Program-made: the position numbers and the translations under genes
Origin: G963668605 sp963668605
GTDB taxonomy: Bacteria; Acidobacteriota; Terriglobia; Bryobacterales; Bryobacteraceae
Assembly (NCBI GenBank): GCA_963668605.1
Contig: OY764903.1
Location: 4,650,001-4,714,000 of the forward strand
Length of the DNA stretch: 64,000 nt
Direction of reading: 5' to 3'
Shown: positions 53,404 through 62,863 of the stretch, piece after piece
Position numbering within the stretch: position 1 is the stretch's first letter
Layout of the letters: each line of letters opens with the position of its first letter
The notes under the pieces: model-generated
Databases searched by the model: none
Told to the model about the DNA's origin: nothing
The model's input: the letters and a program-made list of their open reading frames with translations, nothing else

Positions 53404-55820
53404 GGCAGCCCAGCAGGATCCCGGTGCGTCTGAAATGGTTTCGTTCGGCGCCGATCAGCCGCAAGGTGATGCTGTCGTGTATGTTGACGGCCGGGATTTC
53501 GTTGCTGTTTGCGAGCGCCGCTAATCTTGCCTATGAATGGATGACGCAGCGCCAGGCCCTGACCGATTCGCTCGAAACGCAGGCGAGCATTATCGGGGCG
53601 AACGCGGCGGCGGCGCTGCTGTTCGAGGACTCCCACAGCGCGGCGGAGACACTCGGGGCGCTGCGCGCGGACCCGCACATCCGGGCAGCTTGTATCTATA
53701 CGCGCGAGGGCCGGCGCTTCGCCTACTATGGGCGGGATGCGTCGCCGGCCGCGCTGCCCGCGCTGCCGCGGGAGCCAGGGAACCGTTGGGAGCGCGACAA
53801 AGTGCTGGTCTACCGGCCGATCTCAGTACGACAGGAGCGGGTCGGCTCGATTCTCCTACTCGGCGATACAGCGGTGATCCAGTCGCGCTTGTGGGTCTGT
53901 GCGGGCTTGGGCGTAGCGGTCTTCACGCTCGCCTTCCTCGCCGCTTGGGCGATCTCGATTCCCATGCGTTGGACGGTTGCGGGTCCGATTCTGGCGCTGG
54001 CGGACGCGGCCCGGCGCGTCTCGACAGAGCGGGATCTTGACCTCCGCGTGAAGAAAGTGCACAACGACGAGACGGGTTTTCTGGTTGAGGCATTCAACGA
54101 GATGCTGGGCCAGATGGCGGAACACACGAAGGAACTGCTGCACTTAAACCGGGAACTGGAATCGGCAAAGGGGAAGGCGGAGGAGGCGACGCGGTTGAAG
54201 AGCCAGTTTCTGGCCAACATGAGCCACGAAGTGCGCACGCCGATGAACGGCATCATCGGGATGACGGGATTGGTGCTGGACACGGATCTCGACGCCGAAC
54301 AGAGGGAGTACCTGAACCACGTGAAATCGTCGGCGAATTCGCTCTTGATCGTGATCAACGACATCCTCGATTTCTCAAAGATCGAGGCGGGCAAGCTCAA
54401 CCTCGACCGCGTGGAATTTGCGCCCCGACGGGTGATCGGAGCGGCATTAAAATCGGTGGCCGTGCGTGCGCACGAGAAGGAGTTGGAGGTGATCTGCGAG
54501 GTCGACCCGAAGATCCCGGAAACGATGCTCGGCGATCCGGTTCGGGTCAACCAGATCCTGGTAAATCTGGCCGGCAACGCAATCAAGTTTACGGAGCGGG
54601 GCGAGTTGCTGGTATCCGCGGAACTGACGGCGGAAACAGACGGACTGATGGAGCTGTGCTTCACCGTGGCGGACACTGGAATCGGAATCGCCAAGGAAAA
54701 GCAACGCGAGATCTTCCAGGCGTTCAACCAGGCCGATGGCAGCATCACACGGCGTTATGGGGGAACGGGACTCGGTCTGGCGATCAGCTCGCAGTTGGTG
54801 GAGATGATGGGCGGGCGGATCCGTGTGGAGAGCGAGCCGGGTCACGGCAGCCGCTTCATCTTCACCGCGATCTTCGGCACCGCGCCGGCGCCACGGCGGG
54901 ACACAGCGGAGAGCCGGCGGCAAGCGCTCGAAGCGGCCTCGCTCAATAAGTCACGTGTGCTCATAGTGGACGATAACGCAACGAACCGCCGCATTCTGCG
55001 CGAGATGACGCTGCGTTGGGGGATGCGGCCGGAGGTGGCGGCCGATGGTCTCACCGCAGTGGCTGAACTGGAGCGTGCCGCCAGCGCCGGCCAACCCTAC
55101 GGATTGGTCCTGCTGGACACGCACATGCCCGGAATGGACGGATTCTCGACGGCCAGGCGGATCCGCGGCAGCAGGAAGCTGTCGTTTGCGCCGAGCTTGC
55201 CGCAAGTACCGATTTTAATGTTAAGTTCGGCGGACCGGCCCGGCACCCAGCAGGAACGGCAGCAGCTCGGCATCGACGGCTTCCTGGTGAAGCCCATCCT
55301 TCAGGATGACCTGCTCGAAACCATCCTCGGCCTATTGGGAAATGCCAAGCGCCCGGAAGCCACGGCGGCTGCGGAGAACGAGGAGCCGCCAGCGCTGCGT
55401 GTCCTGGTTGCCGAAGATAACGTGGTCAACCAGAGGCTAATCTGCCGGCTGCTCGAAAAGGCGGGTCACGATGTGACACTGGCCGTCAGCGGCAGGCAGG
55501 CGGTGGAGTTGGCCAAGGAGTCCAAGTTCGATGCGATTCTGATGGATATTCAGATGCCGGAGTTGGACGGCTACGAGGCCACGCGAGCGATTCGAGCGTC
55601 GGAATGGGCCTGCCGTCGCAAGACGCGGATCATTGCATTGACCGCACATGCCATGAAGGGCGACCGGGAGACCTGCCTGTGTGCCGGAATGGACGACTAC
55701 GTGGGCAAGCCCGTCCGGCCGGAGGACTTGCGCGCCGCGCTCATACGGGCATCGAAAGCCAGGCGCGAACCGGCGCGAGATTGGGACCAGAAGGAGGCGT
55801 TCGGGATCAGGAACGATTGA
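53400..55820 (+). CDS. Hybrid sensor histidine kinase with CHASE8-like sensor and two receiver domains
   Basis: An 806-residue membrane kinase. Membrane segment 23-45; periplasmic domain 46-160 resembling the CHASE8 sensor of YfiN (SIIGANAAAALLFEDSHSAAETL, then IRAACIYTREGRRFAYY); membrane segment 164-187; HAMP 188-245; HisKA with phosphorylation His276 in MSHEVRTPMN; ATPase domain 375-492 (GNAIKFT, DTGIGI, GTGLGLAI); receiver 1 with Asp573 in LLDTHMPGMD; receiver 2 with Asp716 in LMDIQMPELD. The ATG at 53400 overlaps the YfiR stop (ATGA). The gene overlaps the small membrane protein gene on the other strand by 14 bases. Its target is not in the window. Confidence 0.92.
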   Translation: MRQPSRIPVRLKWFRSAPISRKVMLSCMLTAGISLLFASAANLAYEWMTQRQALTDSLETQASIIGANAAAALLFEDSHSAAETLGALRADPHIRAACIYTREGRRFAYYGRDASPAALPALPREPGNRWERDKVLVYRPISVRQERVGSILLLGDTAVIQSRLWVCAGLGVAVFTLAFLAAWAISIPMRWTVAGPILALADAARRVSTERDLDLRVKKVHNDETGFLVEAFNEMLGQMAEHTKELLHLNRELESAKGKAEEATRLKSQFLANMSHEVRTPMNGIIGMTGLVLDTDLDAEQREYLNHVKSSANSLLIVINDILDFSKIEAGKLNLDRVEFAPRRVIGAALKSVAVRAHEKELEVICEVDPKIPETMLGDPVRVNQILVNLAGNAIKFTERGELLVSAELTAETDGLMELCFTVADTGIGIAKEKQREIFQAFNQADGSITRRYGGTGLGLAISSQLVEMMGGRIRVESEPGHGSRFIFTAIFGTAPAPRRDTAESRRQALEAASLNKSRVLIVDDNATNRRILREMTLRWGMRPEVAADGLTAVAELERAASAGQPYGLVLLDTHMPGMDGFSTARRIRGSRKLSFAPSLPQVPILMLSSADRPGTQQERQQLGIDGFLVKPILQDDLLETILGLLGNAKRPEATAAAENEEPPALRVLVAEDNVVNQRLICRLLEKAGHDVTLAVSGRQAVELAKESKFDAILMDIQMPELDGYEATRAIRASEWACRRKTRIIALTAHAMKGDRETCLCAGMDDYVGKPVRPEDLRAALIRASKARREPARDWDQKEAFGIRND

Positions 55821-56061
55821 TCTTCCGGGCGCGCAGGAAGGAGGTAATTCCGAAAAACGCCATCAGGACGCTAAAGATTCCAGTGAACGCCAAACGGAAG
55901 ATACTCTCGCCGTCGCCGTCAAAGGTAGTGACGGCACGGTAAATCGAGCGGGCGCTGAAAACCGCGAAAACAAGGAACATAAAGCCAATCACCTGGTTCC
56001 AGACCACGCGCAACGGCTTGATGATCCCGGGCAGAACGTGAGTTAAAAACTTGCGAATCAT
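55807..56061 (-). CDS. Small membrane protein, function unknown
   Basis: An 84-residue protein with a basic N-terminus and two hydrophobic helices, at about 23-42 (VWNQVIGFMFLVFAVFSAR) and 55-75. Ends FLRARKINRS. It is not recognised. Its position between the kinase and tatA, facing the kinase, gives no clear role. Composition and stop-to-start spacing look genuine, and no overlapping frame on the other strand is convincing. Confidence 0.6.
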   Translation of the reverse strand: MIRKFLTHVLPGIIKPLRVVWNQVIGFMFLVFAVFSARSIYRAVTTFDGDGESIFRLAFTGIFSVLMAFFGITSFLRARKINRS

Positions 56062-56161
56062 CTTGAAACAATAACCCTACCATACCTGGGGCAGGTTGAC
56101 CCTGTTCCCGGCGCAACAGTATGATGGAGGAGGTTTAGCAAAGTTGTAGGAGGAAATCCCG

Positions 56162-56674
56162 ATGGGTCCCCTGGGCTGGCAGGAAACGATCTTCATCTTC
56201 ATCCTTGCCTTGCTCGTTTTCGGCCCGAAGAAGTTGCCGGAATTGGGCAAGACCATTGGCAAGGCGATGACGGAGTTTCGTCGCGCATCGAGTGAGTTGA
56301 AATCAACCTTCGACCGCGAGATGAGGGAAATCGAGCGGGAAACTGAATCTGTTAAGGAAGTCACGAATAGCTACCACGACGAAATAACGAGCAGCACGAG
56401 TACGGACAGCACGTACGATTACAATTACGACTCTTCCTATTACGACTCCGGGGCATACGGCTCCGAGTCGAGCGATTCCACCGCCTCAAATGAATCTACT
56501 GTAAGCGCATCCGCAACTCAGGGCGCTGAAAACGAAGCCAGTGCGGCTTCCACGGGCGAACTCGAAGCCACTACAGAAGTGGCAGTCCAAACGGCGTCTG
56601 ACGATGGCATGCCCATCGTGGAGACGGCTGAAACGCCCGCAAAGAACGCGCCGGGTTCGGAAACTCACGCATAA
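56162..56674 (+). CDS. tatA: Twin-arginine translocase subunit TatA/TatB
   Basis: A 170-residue TatA/B-type protein. The N-terminus MGPLGWQETIFIFILALLVFGPKKLPELGKTIGKAMTEF has the single membrane helix, the FGPKKLPELG hinge and the amphipathic helix. A charged segment (about 40-75) is followed by a ~95-residue low-complexity tail rich in Ser, Asp, Tyr and Thr. The tail is longer than in E. coli TatA (89 residues). AGGAGG is seven bases before the ATG. It lies 18 bases before tatC. Whether it acts as TatA, TatB or both is not clear; no second TatA/B gene is present here. Confidence 0.9.
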   Translation: MGPLGWQETIFIFILALLVFGPKKLPELGKTIGKAMTEFRRASSELKSTFDREMREIERETESVKEVTNSYHDEITSSTSTDSTYDYNYDSSYYDSGAYGSESSDSTASNESTVSASATQGAENEASAASTGELEATTEVAVQTASDDGMPIVETAETPAKNAPGSETHA

Positions 56675-56692
56675 CAAAAGAGCCGTTAAGTC

Positions 56693-57862
56693 ATGTCGTC
56701 CCCCGAAGAACAGAAGGGAGCTAACGCTCCAACAGGTCAACCGCCGTCTACCGATGCGGCGGCGCAGATACAGCCTCCTCAGGAGGAAACGATCCCTTCT
56801 GCTTCGGGGAATTCCGAATCCGAACCTAGTTACAACGAAGACCCGTATGCCTACGAGCATGGCGGGTATGGGGACTACTCCGGATCCACCGAGACCGCCG
56901 TTGAGGCTCCGGCTGCTGCCGTTGCCGCTGGGGGCAGCACTCCTCCCCCGCCGCCTCCTCCGCCGGAAGACGAGGAGGACAAAGATGACGATGGGATGTT
57001 GCGTATGTCGTTCCTGCAGCATCTCGAGGAGCTGCGCGGGCGCATTCTAAAGGCCCTCGCTGGCGTCGGAATCGCCTTCGCCATCTGCCTATTCTTCGCC
57101 AATGAGCTTTGGCTGGCCGTGAGCGCTCCGGCCGCGGACGCGTTGCGGTCGCTCGGCTATGAGCCGACGCTGGCGCAAATCACGCCAATGGACGCCTTCA
57201 CCACCATCTGGGTGAAGGTGCCGATGCTGGCCGCCATCTTCGTTGCCTCGCCGTGGATTCTCTATCAGGTGTGGGCGTTCATCGCGCCGGGCCTCTACAA
57301 GAAAGAGCGGCGCTGGGCCACGCCGTTCGTGATTTCGGCGGCGGGGCTGTTCATTACGGGCGGCCTGTTCGCGTATTTTGTCGCCTTCCGCTACGGCCTC
57401 GCCTTCCTGTTGGGTATCGGAAAGAACATCAACGTCAGACCGGTAATCAATCTCACCGACTATTTCGATCTGTTCGTGAATGTGATGCTCGGCGTCGGTC
57501 TCGTCTTCGAGATGCCGGTGCTGATCTTTTTCCTCACGCTGCTGCGGATTGCGTCACCAGCGTTTCTGCTTAGGAATTCACGCTATGCCATCCTGATCAT
57601 CACCATAATTGCGGCGGTCGTAACGCCGACACCCGATATCTTCAACCTGATGCTGTTCGCCGTGCCGATGTACCTGTTGTTCTTCGTCGGCATTTTTGCG
57701 GGCTACATCCTGGTGCTGCACCGCGAACATCAAAAATTCCCGTGGATGAAAGTCTTCTATGTCCTTCTGGCGATCGCGGCCGTAGCGGCTCTCGCGATCT
57801 TGCTGATGGTGACGAAGTTGGGCTATCACACGGTTCATCATTGGCCGTTCCTGACCCGCTAG
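56693..57862 (+). CDS. tatC: Twin-arginine translocase subunit TatC with long acidic N-terminal extension
   Basis: A 389-residue protein, against ~250 for typical TatC. The TatC core starts near residue 105 (MSFLQHLEELRGRILKAL) and has six membrane segments. The key motif is FLQHLEELR. Residues 1-100 are an added Pro/Glu/Asp-rich, probably disordered segment with a run of eight prolines (84-91) followed by EDEEDKDDD. A start at Met102 or Met105 would give a standard TatC, but the ATG at 56693 has spacing typical of the operon. The extension lies in the cytoplasm. Confidence 0.93.
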   Translation: MSSPEEQKGANAPTGQPPSTDAAAQIQPPQEETIPSASGNSESEPSYNEDPYAYEHGGYGDYSGSTETAVEAPAAAVAAGGSTPPPPPPPPEDEEDKDDDGMLRMSFLQHLEELRGRILKALAGVGIAFAICLFFANELWLAVSAPAADALRSLGYEPTLAQITPMDAFTTIWVKVPMLAAIFVASPWILYQVWAFIAPGLYKKERRWATPFVISAAGLFITGGLFAYFVAFRYGLAFLLGIGKNINVRPVINLTDYFDLFVNVMLGVGLVFEMPVLIFFLTLLRIASPAFLLRNSRYAILIITIIAAVVTPTPDIFNLMLFAVPMYLLFFVGIFAGYILVLHREHQKFPWMKVFYVLLAIAAVAALAILLMVTKLGYHTVHHWPFLTR

Positions 57863-57883
57863 AAATTTTGGAGAAAACGTAGT

Positions 57884-59680
57884 TTGCATCGCAACGAAAC
57901 GATTCGAAATATCGCCATCATCGCGCACGTCGATCATGGCAAGACAACCCTGGTGGATGCCATGCTCAAACAGAGCGGCATCTTCCGGCCCAACGAGGAA
58001 GTGGCCGACCGCGTCATGGATTCCAACGACCTGGAACGCGAGCGCGGCATCACGATTCTGGCCAAGACCACGGGTATCCGCTATCACGACGTGAAGATCA
58101 ACATCGTCGACACGCCGGGCCACAGCGACTTCGGCGGCGAAGTTGAACGCGCGCTCAAAATGGTCGACGGCGTCATGCTGCTCGTCGACGCGAGCGAAGG
58201 CCCGCTGCCGCAGACGCGCTATGTGCTTATGAAGGCGCTTGAGGCAAAACTGCCTCAAATCGTCGTGATCAACAAGATCGACCGCCCCGACGCGCGCATC
58301 CAGGAAGTGCTCAACGAAGTCTATGATCTGTTCATCGACCTCGACGCGCACGAGGACCAGCTCGATTTTCCGATCATCTACACCAACGCCAAGACCGGCG
58401 TTGCCAAGCAGACTCTCGAAGACCCTTCCGAAAATCTGCGCCCGCTCTTCGACGCCATCTTGAAGCACATCCCCGCGCCGGTGGGCGATCCCGAAGACAT
58501 CCTGCAACTGCTGGTAACGAACCTGGACTACAGCGACTACCTGGGCCGCCTCGCGATCGGCCGCGTGTTCAACGGAACGCTGCACCTCGGCGACGACGTA
58601 GGCATCGTGAAACTGGACGGGTCTTTGCAGAAGACGCGCATCACCAAGCTGTATTCGTTCGAGGGCCTGCGCCGCGTGGAAGAGACCATCGGGCAACCGG
58701 GTTCCGTCCTAGCCATCGCCGGCGTGGAAGGCATCACCATCGGCGAGACGATCACGCACCAAGAGACGCCCAAGGCTTTGCCCATCGTGCAGATCGACGA
58801 ACCGACCATAGCGATGACGTTCACGATCAACACCTCGCCGTTCGCCGGCCGTGAGGGTACCTACGTCACATCGCGCAACCTACGCGACCGCCTGGACAAG
58901 GAACTGCTGACCAACGTCTCCATCAAGGTGGAGGAGGCGGGCGGCCCGGACGCGTTCAAGGTGCAGGGCCGAGGCGAGTTGCAGCTTGCCATCCTGATCG
59001 AAATGATGCGCCGCGAGGGCTTCGAGTTGGCCGTCGGCAAACCCGAGATTCTCACCAAGACGATCGACCACAAGTTGCACGAACCCCTGGAACTCCTGGT
59101 AATCGATTGCCCGGAGCAGTTCGTGGGCGTGGTGATCGAGAAGATGGGCAGCCGCAAAGGCAAGATGGAGAAGATGGTCAACCACGGCTCCGGCCGCGTG
59201 CGCGTGGAATTTATGGTGCCATCGCGCGGGCTGATCGGGTTGCGCAGCGAGATGCTGACCGACACCAAGGGCACTGCGATCATGAACTCGCTATTTAGCG
59301 GCTACATCGAGTGGCAGGGCGATATCCCGATGCGTCCGACAGGCTCGCTGGTTTCGGACCGCGCGGGCAGGACGACGAGCTATGCCATCTTCAACCTGCA
59401 GGAGCGTGGCGAGATCTTTATCGAGCCCGGCACGGAAGTGTACGAGGGCATGGTTATCGGCGAGAACTCGCGCACGGCCGACCTGGACGTCAACATCGTC
59501 AAGGAAAAAAAGCTCACTAACATGCGCGCATCGAGCGCCGATGAGGCGATCCGCCTGGTTCCGCCGAAACTCCTGAACCTTGAGCAGGCGCTCGAGTTTA
59601 TCCGCGAGGACGAATTGGTGGAAGTCACGCCGAAGTCGATCCGGTTGCGGAAGAAGATTCTGAAGTATAACCAGCGCTGA
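57884..59680 (+). CDS. typA: Translational GTPase TypA/BipA
   Basis: A 598-residue EF-G-like GTPase that binds ribosomes and acts in stress and cold adaptation and 50S assembly. The GTP motifs are AHVDHGKTT (16-24), the DTPGH switch and NKID. The C-terminal domain has the family's LTNMRASSADEA block near 545. The start is TTG at 57884 with GGAG ten bases upstream; this is the only start that gives the normal N-terminus. It follows tatC by 21 bases, so it may be part of the same operon. Confidence 0.96.
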   Translation: MHRNETIRNIAIIAHVDHGKTTLVDAMLKQSGIFRPNEEVADRVMDSNDLERERGITILAKTTGIRYHDVKINIVDTPGHSDFGGEVERALKMVDGVMLLVDASEGPLPQTRYVLMKALEAKLPQIVVINKIDRPDARIQEVLNEVYDLFIDLDAHEDQLDFPIIYTNAKTGVAKQTLEDPSENLRPLFDAILKHIPAPVGDPEDILQLLVTNLDYSDYLGRLAIGRVFNGTLHLGDDVGIVKLDGSLQKTRITKLYSFEGLRRVEETIGQPGSVLAIAGVEGITIGETITHQETPKALPIVQIDEPTIAMTFTINTSPFAGREGTYVTSRNLRDRLDKELLTNVSIKVEEAGGPDAFKVQGRGELQLAILIEMMRREGFELAVGKPEILTKTIDHKLHEPLELLVIDCPEQFVGVVIEKMGSRKGKMEKMVNHGSGRVRVEFMVPSRGLIGLRSEMLTDTKGTAIMNSLFSGYIEWQGDIPMRPTGSLVSDRAGRTTSYAIFNLQERGEIFIEPGTEVYEGMVIGENSRTADLDVNIVKEKKLTNMRASSADEAIRLVPPKLLNLEQALEFIREDELVEVTPKSIRLRKKILKYNQR

Positions 59681-59689
59681 CGGCGGCGC

Positions 59690-60469
59690 TTACAACCGGT
59701 TCAGCCCTTCCGTAAGTTCGACGAGTGTGCCCCACGGGTCCACGAAAAATGCGAGCGAGAGACCGAGGTCGGGCCGCTTCGTGAATGGCATCACCAGCTT
59801 CACGCCAGCGGCTTCGAGCTTCTTGCAGAACGCCTCGAGGTTGACGATTTCGAAGCCGATGTGATCGAGTGCGCGACCTTTGGTAGGAAGCGCCGGGGCG
59901 GTCTCCTGGGAGAAGGTCAGATTCGCGCCCGGAATGTCGGCCGCTTCAAAATTCCCGCGGCGTCCCGGCTTGGCGCCCAGCATTTTGACGTACCATGCCT
60001 GCGTGTCGACGGGTGCTGACGTGTACCAGTGGATGTGATGGTTCGCGACTGGCGCTGTCATGGCCGGGTCCGCACTCAGTTCAACGCGTACATCCTCGGC
60101 AGCCAGAAGAAACGCCTGGGTTCCGGCTTTGTTTACACTCGCAATCTTGATGTTGAGGGACCTGCACTTGTCGAGCACGGATTTCAAGTCACGCACCTTG
60201 AGGCCGATGTGGCCTACCGCCGAGCCCTCGGTGCCACCCGAAACGTCCTGATTGCGCACCAGCACGATCAGGTCCGGCAGTTTGTAGGCATCGAGCGGCC
60301 CCACCTTGACTAGTTTCCCGCCCAACGCATCGACCCACAGCTTGCGGTGCGCCTCGATATCCCGGGTATTGAAGTGGAGGTGGCCCATCGAGACGCCGGC
60401 CCCGTTCGGAGCGGGCAGTTGAGCGCAGAGCGCTGAAGCGAAGAGCAGGCTGGCGAAAATCTGTTTCAT
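59690..60469 (-). CDS. Secreted VOC (glyoxalase/dioxygenase-fold) protein
   Basis: A 259-residue protein with a Sec signal (MKQIFASLLFASALCAQ, from ATG 60469) and two vicinal-oxygen-chelate modules: residues ~27-130 (GHLHFNTRDIEAHRKLW) and ~138-255 (HIHWYTSAPVDTQAWYVKMLG to FFVDPWGTLVEL). Metal ligands look preserved in part (His in GHLHF and in DHIGF). Exported VOC proteins are common in Acidobacteria, without known reactions. It is divergent from the 60518 gene. A frame extension to 60496 would precede the signal peptide. Confidence 0.85.
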   Translation of the reverse strand: MKQIFASLLFASALCAQLPAPNGAGVSMGHLHFNTRDIEAHRKLWVDALGGKLVKVGPLDAYKLPDLIVLVRNQDVSGGTEGSAVGHIGLKVRDLKSVLDKCRSLNIKIASVNKAGTQAFLLAAEDVRVELSADPAMTAPVANHHIHWYTSAPVDTQAWYVKMLGAKPGRRGNFEAADIPGANLTFSQETAPALPTKGRALDHIGFEIVNLEAFCKKLEAAGVKLVMPFTKRPDLGLSLAFFVDPWGTLVELTEGLNRL

Positions 60470-60517
60470 CCCGTCCACAGTAGCGCAATCCGGCATTCGC
60501 GTGATACTCTGCGAACG

Positions 60518-62860
60518 ATGAAACCTGTAATCGTTTTACTGTTGCTGTTCGCGGCATCCGGCGCCGCGGCCGACTTCATATTCGTAAAGGGCAGCGATGT
60601 CCGCAAGAACGTCCGGGTCGACGATTTCGAAATGCTTGACCACCCGCTGACGAATGCCGAGTACAAGTTATTTGTGGATGCCACTGCATATAAGCCTCCG
60701 CTGCACTGGGTGCAGGGCCGCATACCCGCCGGGATGGCGAACCATCCCGTCATCTTCGTGAATCGCAAGGATGCCGCGGCCTATTTGCAGTGGCGCAGCG
60801 TGAAGGAGAAGCGCGTATACCGTCTTCCGACCGGTCCCGAATTCGAATATGCCGCGCGCGGTGGCGTGGCGAGCGCGACGTACCCATGGGGCAAGGACGA
60901 TCCAAAAGAAAAGGCCAACTACGACGCCAAGGGCGAGCGCACGTTCGCGCAATGGCGCCAATTCGTGAAGCCCGTGAAGAGTTATCAGCCTAACCCATTT
61001 GGCCTCTATGACATGGCCGGAAACGTCTGGCAGATGGTGGACTCGCACTTGGACCCGGCGATTACGCGCTTCGTCTATCGCATCGATAGCATGATCGAGA
61101 AGGAGAACAAACTGGCCGGCGGCTCGTGGGCACGCACGGAGTATTACCTGCGCTGCGGCAGTTCAGGATCGGCTTCCTCCGGAATCCGGCACCCTGACAT
61201 CGGCTTCAGGCCGGTGCGGGAGCCGGCGGGTGCGAACCATTTCAAGACGCTACCGCGCCGCGTGGTGGCCGCTCCCGCTGGTAACAATCAGGTATATCTG
61301 AGCTGGCAGCAACTGGGTGAGGACCAAGGTGCGCAAGGCTACAATGTCTATCGCACCACGCGCCGAGACTCGGCCGGCGATAAGATTACGAGTAAGCCGG
61401 TTGTCAGTTCGACGAACTTCGTGGACACGAAGCTGCCCGGCGATGGACGCACTTACTATCGTGTCCGCGCCGTCGCGGCGGATGGCAAGGAAGGCCCGCC
61501 TTCTGAGTGGGCCGGAGTCGTGCCCTCGGGGGCGCGCAGCGGCCTGATCGCCGTCTTTGAACCGACAGTCAAGCAGGGCGGCTTCGTTCCTGTCTTTGGC
61601 GACCTCAACGGGGACGGCGTGGTCGATGCGGTATTACGCCTGGACAACGGCATCAGAGAGATGTCGCGCGACCCGGGCGTTCCCGTGGAGTTGGAAGCTT
61701 TCACCAGCTATGGAACCAGCATGTGGCGCCGGCCGCTCGTCCAGCATGACCAGGCCTTTGGCAGTGCCAACAATGTTCCCGTTGTCGTGTACGACCTGGA
61801 CGGCGACGGCAGGGCGGAGGTGATCTGCCGTTTGCAGGAAGGCGCGACGGTCTACCTCGCCGTGCTCAACGGCATGACCGGCAAGGTGATCCACAAGACA
61901 CCCTGGACGCCGATGGCCACCGATTTCGCGAAGTCCTCCACACGCATCCATCTTGCCGTCGCGTTTCTCGACGGCAAACACCCGGCGATCATTACGCAGA
62001 CCGGCCTCTATGAAAACGAAATCGTCGACGCGTTCGACGGGTCGCTCAAAAAGCTCTGGCAGTATCGCAGCTTCGCCGAAACCAACGGCAGCGGCTCGCA
62101 TCACATCGACATCGCCGATGTCGACGGCGACGGCAAGGACGAGGTCTTCGACGGCACCACGTTGCTGAACCCGAACGGCACGATGCGCTGGTCGATCTAT
62201 CGCGAGCATCCCGACATCGTCGCCATCAAGCACATCCTGCCCAACTCGAAAGACCGCCAGGTGTACTATGCCGTGGAGAGCAACGTGCATGCGGGCGCTT
62301 ACGTGGTGGATGCCAAGACAGGCAAGATCATCTGGAAAGTGAATCGCGAAGATGATCCGCGCTGGGTCCATGCGCACACCGGTTGGGCCGCGAAGATCTG
62401 GGACGGCGATCCCGGCTTTCAGATGCTGACCAATCGCGATGGGCACGAGACCAAGGACACGGTACTCTTCGCTTCGGACGGCAAAATCCTGATGAACCCG
62501 TTCCCGAGAGGCTGGCGCCCGGCCAACTGGACCGGCGGCCCGGTGCGCGACCTGATGTCGAGCGACGGAAAGAGTTTCGGCCGCTTCACAGGCAAGGCCG
62601 TGGAGACGATTCCTGGAGTCTCCGCCAACGAAATGCCGGGCGGCAGTTGCAGCATGAGCGCGGATCTCGCCGGCGACTATCGCGATGAAGTGATCTGTGA
62701 AGGCAAGACGAAGGAGGGCAATCCCGCCGTCTTCGTTTACACGAACATCACTCCCATCGACCGGCGCGAAATTACCCGCACGGCCAGCCGCGAGTATCGT
62801 CTCTGGCTCGCCCGCAACAAAGGCGGCGGCTATCCGTCATACTTTGAATGGGAGCCTTAG
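60518..62860 (+). CDS. Secreted SUMF1-fold / FN3 / FG-GAP-type multidomain protein
   Basis: A 780-residue secreted protein. Signal MKPVIVLLLLFAASGAAA; an FGE/SUMF1-like domain (about 19-233) with YRLPTGPEFEYAARGG, FGLYDMAGNVWQMV and GGSW ... DIGFRPVREP; a fibronectin type III domain (about 250-340); then a long calcium-type repeat region with FGDLNGDGVVDAVLRL (near 365), VYDLDGDGRAEVICRL (near 425) and DVDGDGKDEVFDG (near 535), resembling the FG-GAP or rhamnogalacturonan-lyase beta-propeller. The two cysteines that make formylglycine-generating enzymes active (positions of human Cys336 and Cys341) are not present after GGSW; only one Cys (213) lies nearby, so the domain is probably structural or acts on something else. 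Confidence 0.82.
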   Translation: MKPVIVLLLLFAASGAAADFIFVKGSDVRKNVRVDDFEMLDHPLTNAEYKLFVDATAYKPPLHWVQGRIPAGMANHPVIFVNRKDAAAYLQWRSVKEKRVYRLPTGPEFEYAARGGVASATYPWGKDDPKEKANYDAKGERTFAQWRQFVKPVKSYQPNPFGLYDMAGNVWQMVDSHLDPAITRFVYRIDSMIEKENKLAGGSWARTEYYLRCGSSGSASSGIRHPDIGFRPVREPAGANHFKTLPRRVVAAPAGNNQVYLSWQQLGEDQGAQGYNVYRTTRRDSAGDKITSKPVVSSTNFVDTKLPGDGRTYYRVRAVAADGKEGPPSEWAGVVPSGARSGLIAVFEPTVKQGGFVPVFGDLNGDGVVDAVLRLDNGIREMSRDPGVPVELEAFTSYGTSMWRRPLVQHDQAFGSANNVPVVVYDLDGDGRAEVICRLQEGATVYLAVLNGMTGKVIHKTPWTPMATDFAKSSTRIHLAVAFLDGKHPAIITQTGLYENEIVDAFDGSLKKLWQYRSFAETNGSGSHHIDIADVDGDGKDEVFDGTTLLNPNGTMRWSIYREHPDIVAIKHILPNSKDRQVYYAVESNVHAGAYVVDAKTGKIIWKVNREDDPRWVHAHTGWAAKIWDGDPGFQMLTNRDGHETKDTVLFASDGKILMNPFPRGWRPANWTGGPVRDLMSSDGKSFGRFTGKAVETIPGVSANEMPGGSCSMSADLAGDYRDEVICEGKTKEGNPAVFVYTNITPIDRREITRTASREYRLWLARNKGGGYPSYFEWEP

Positions 62861-62863
62861 TGC

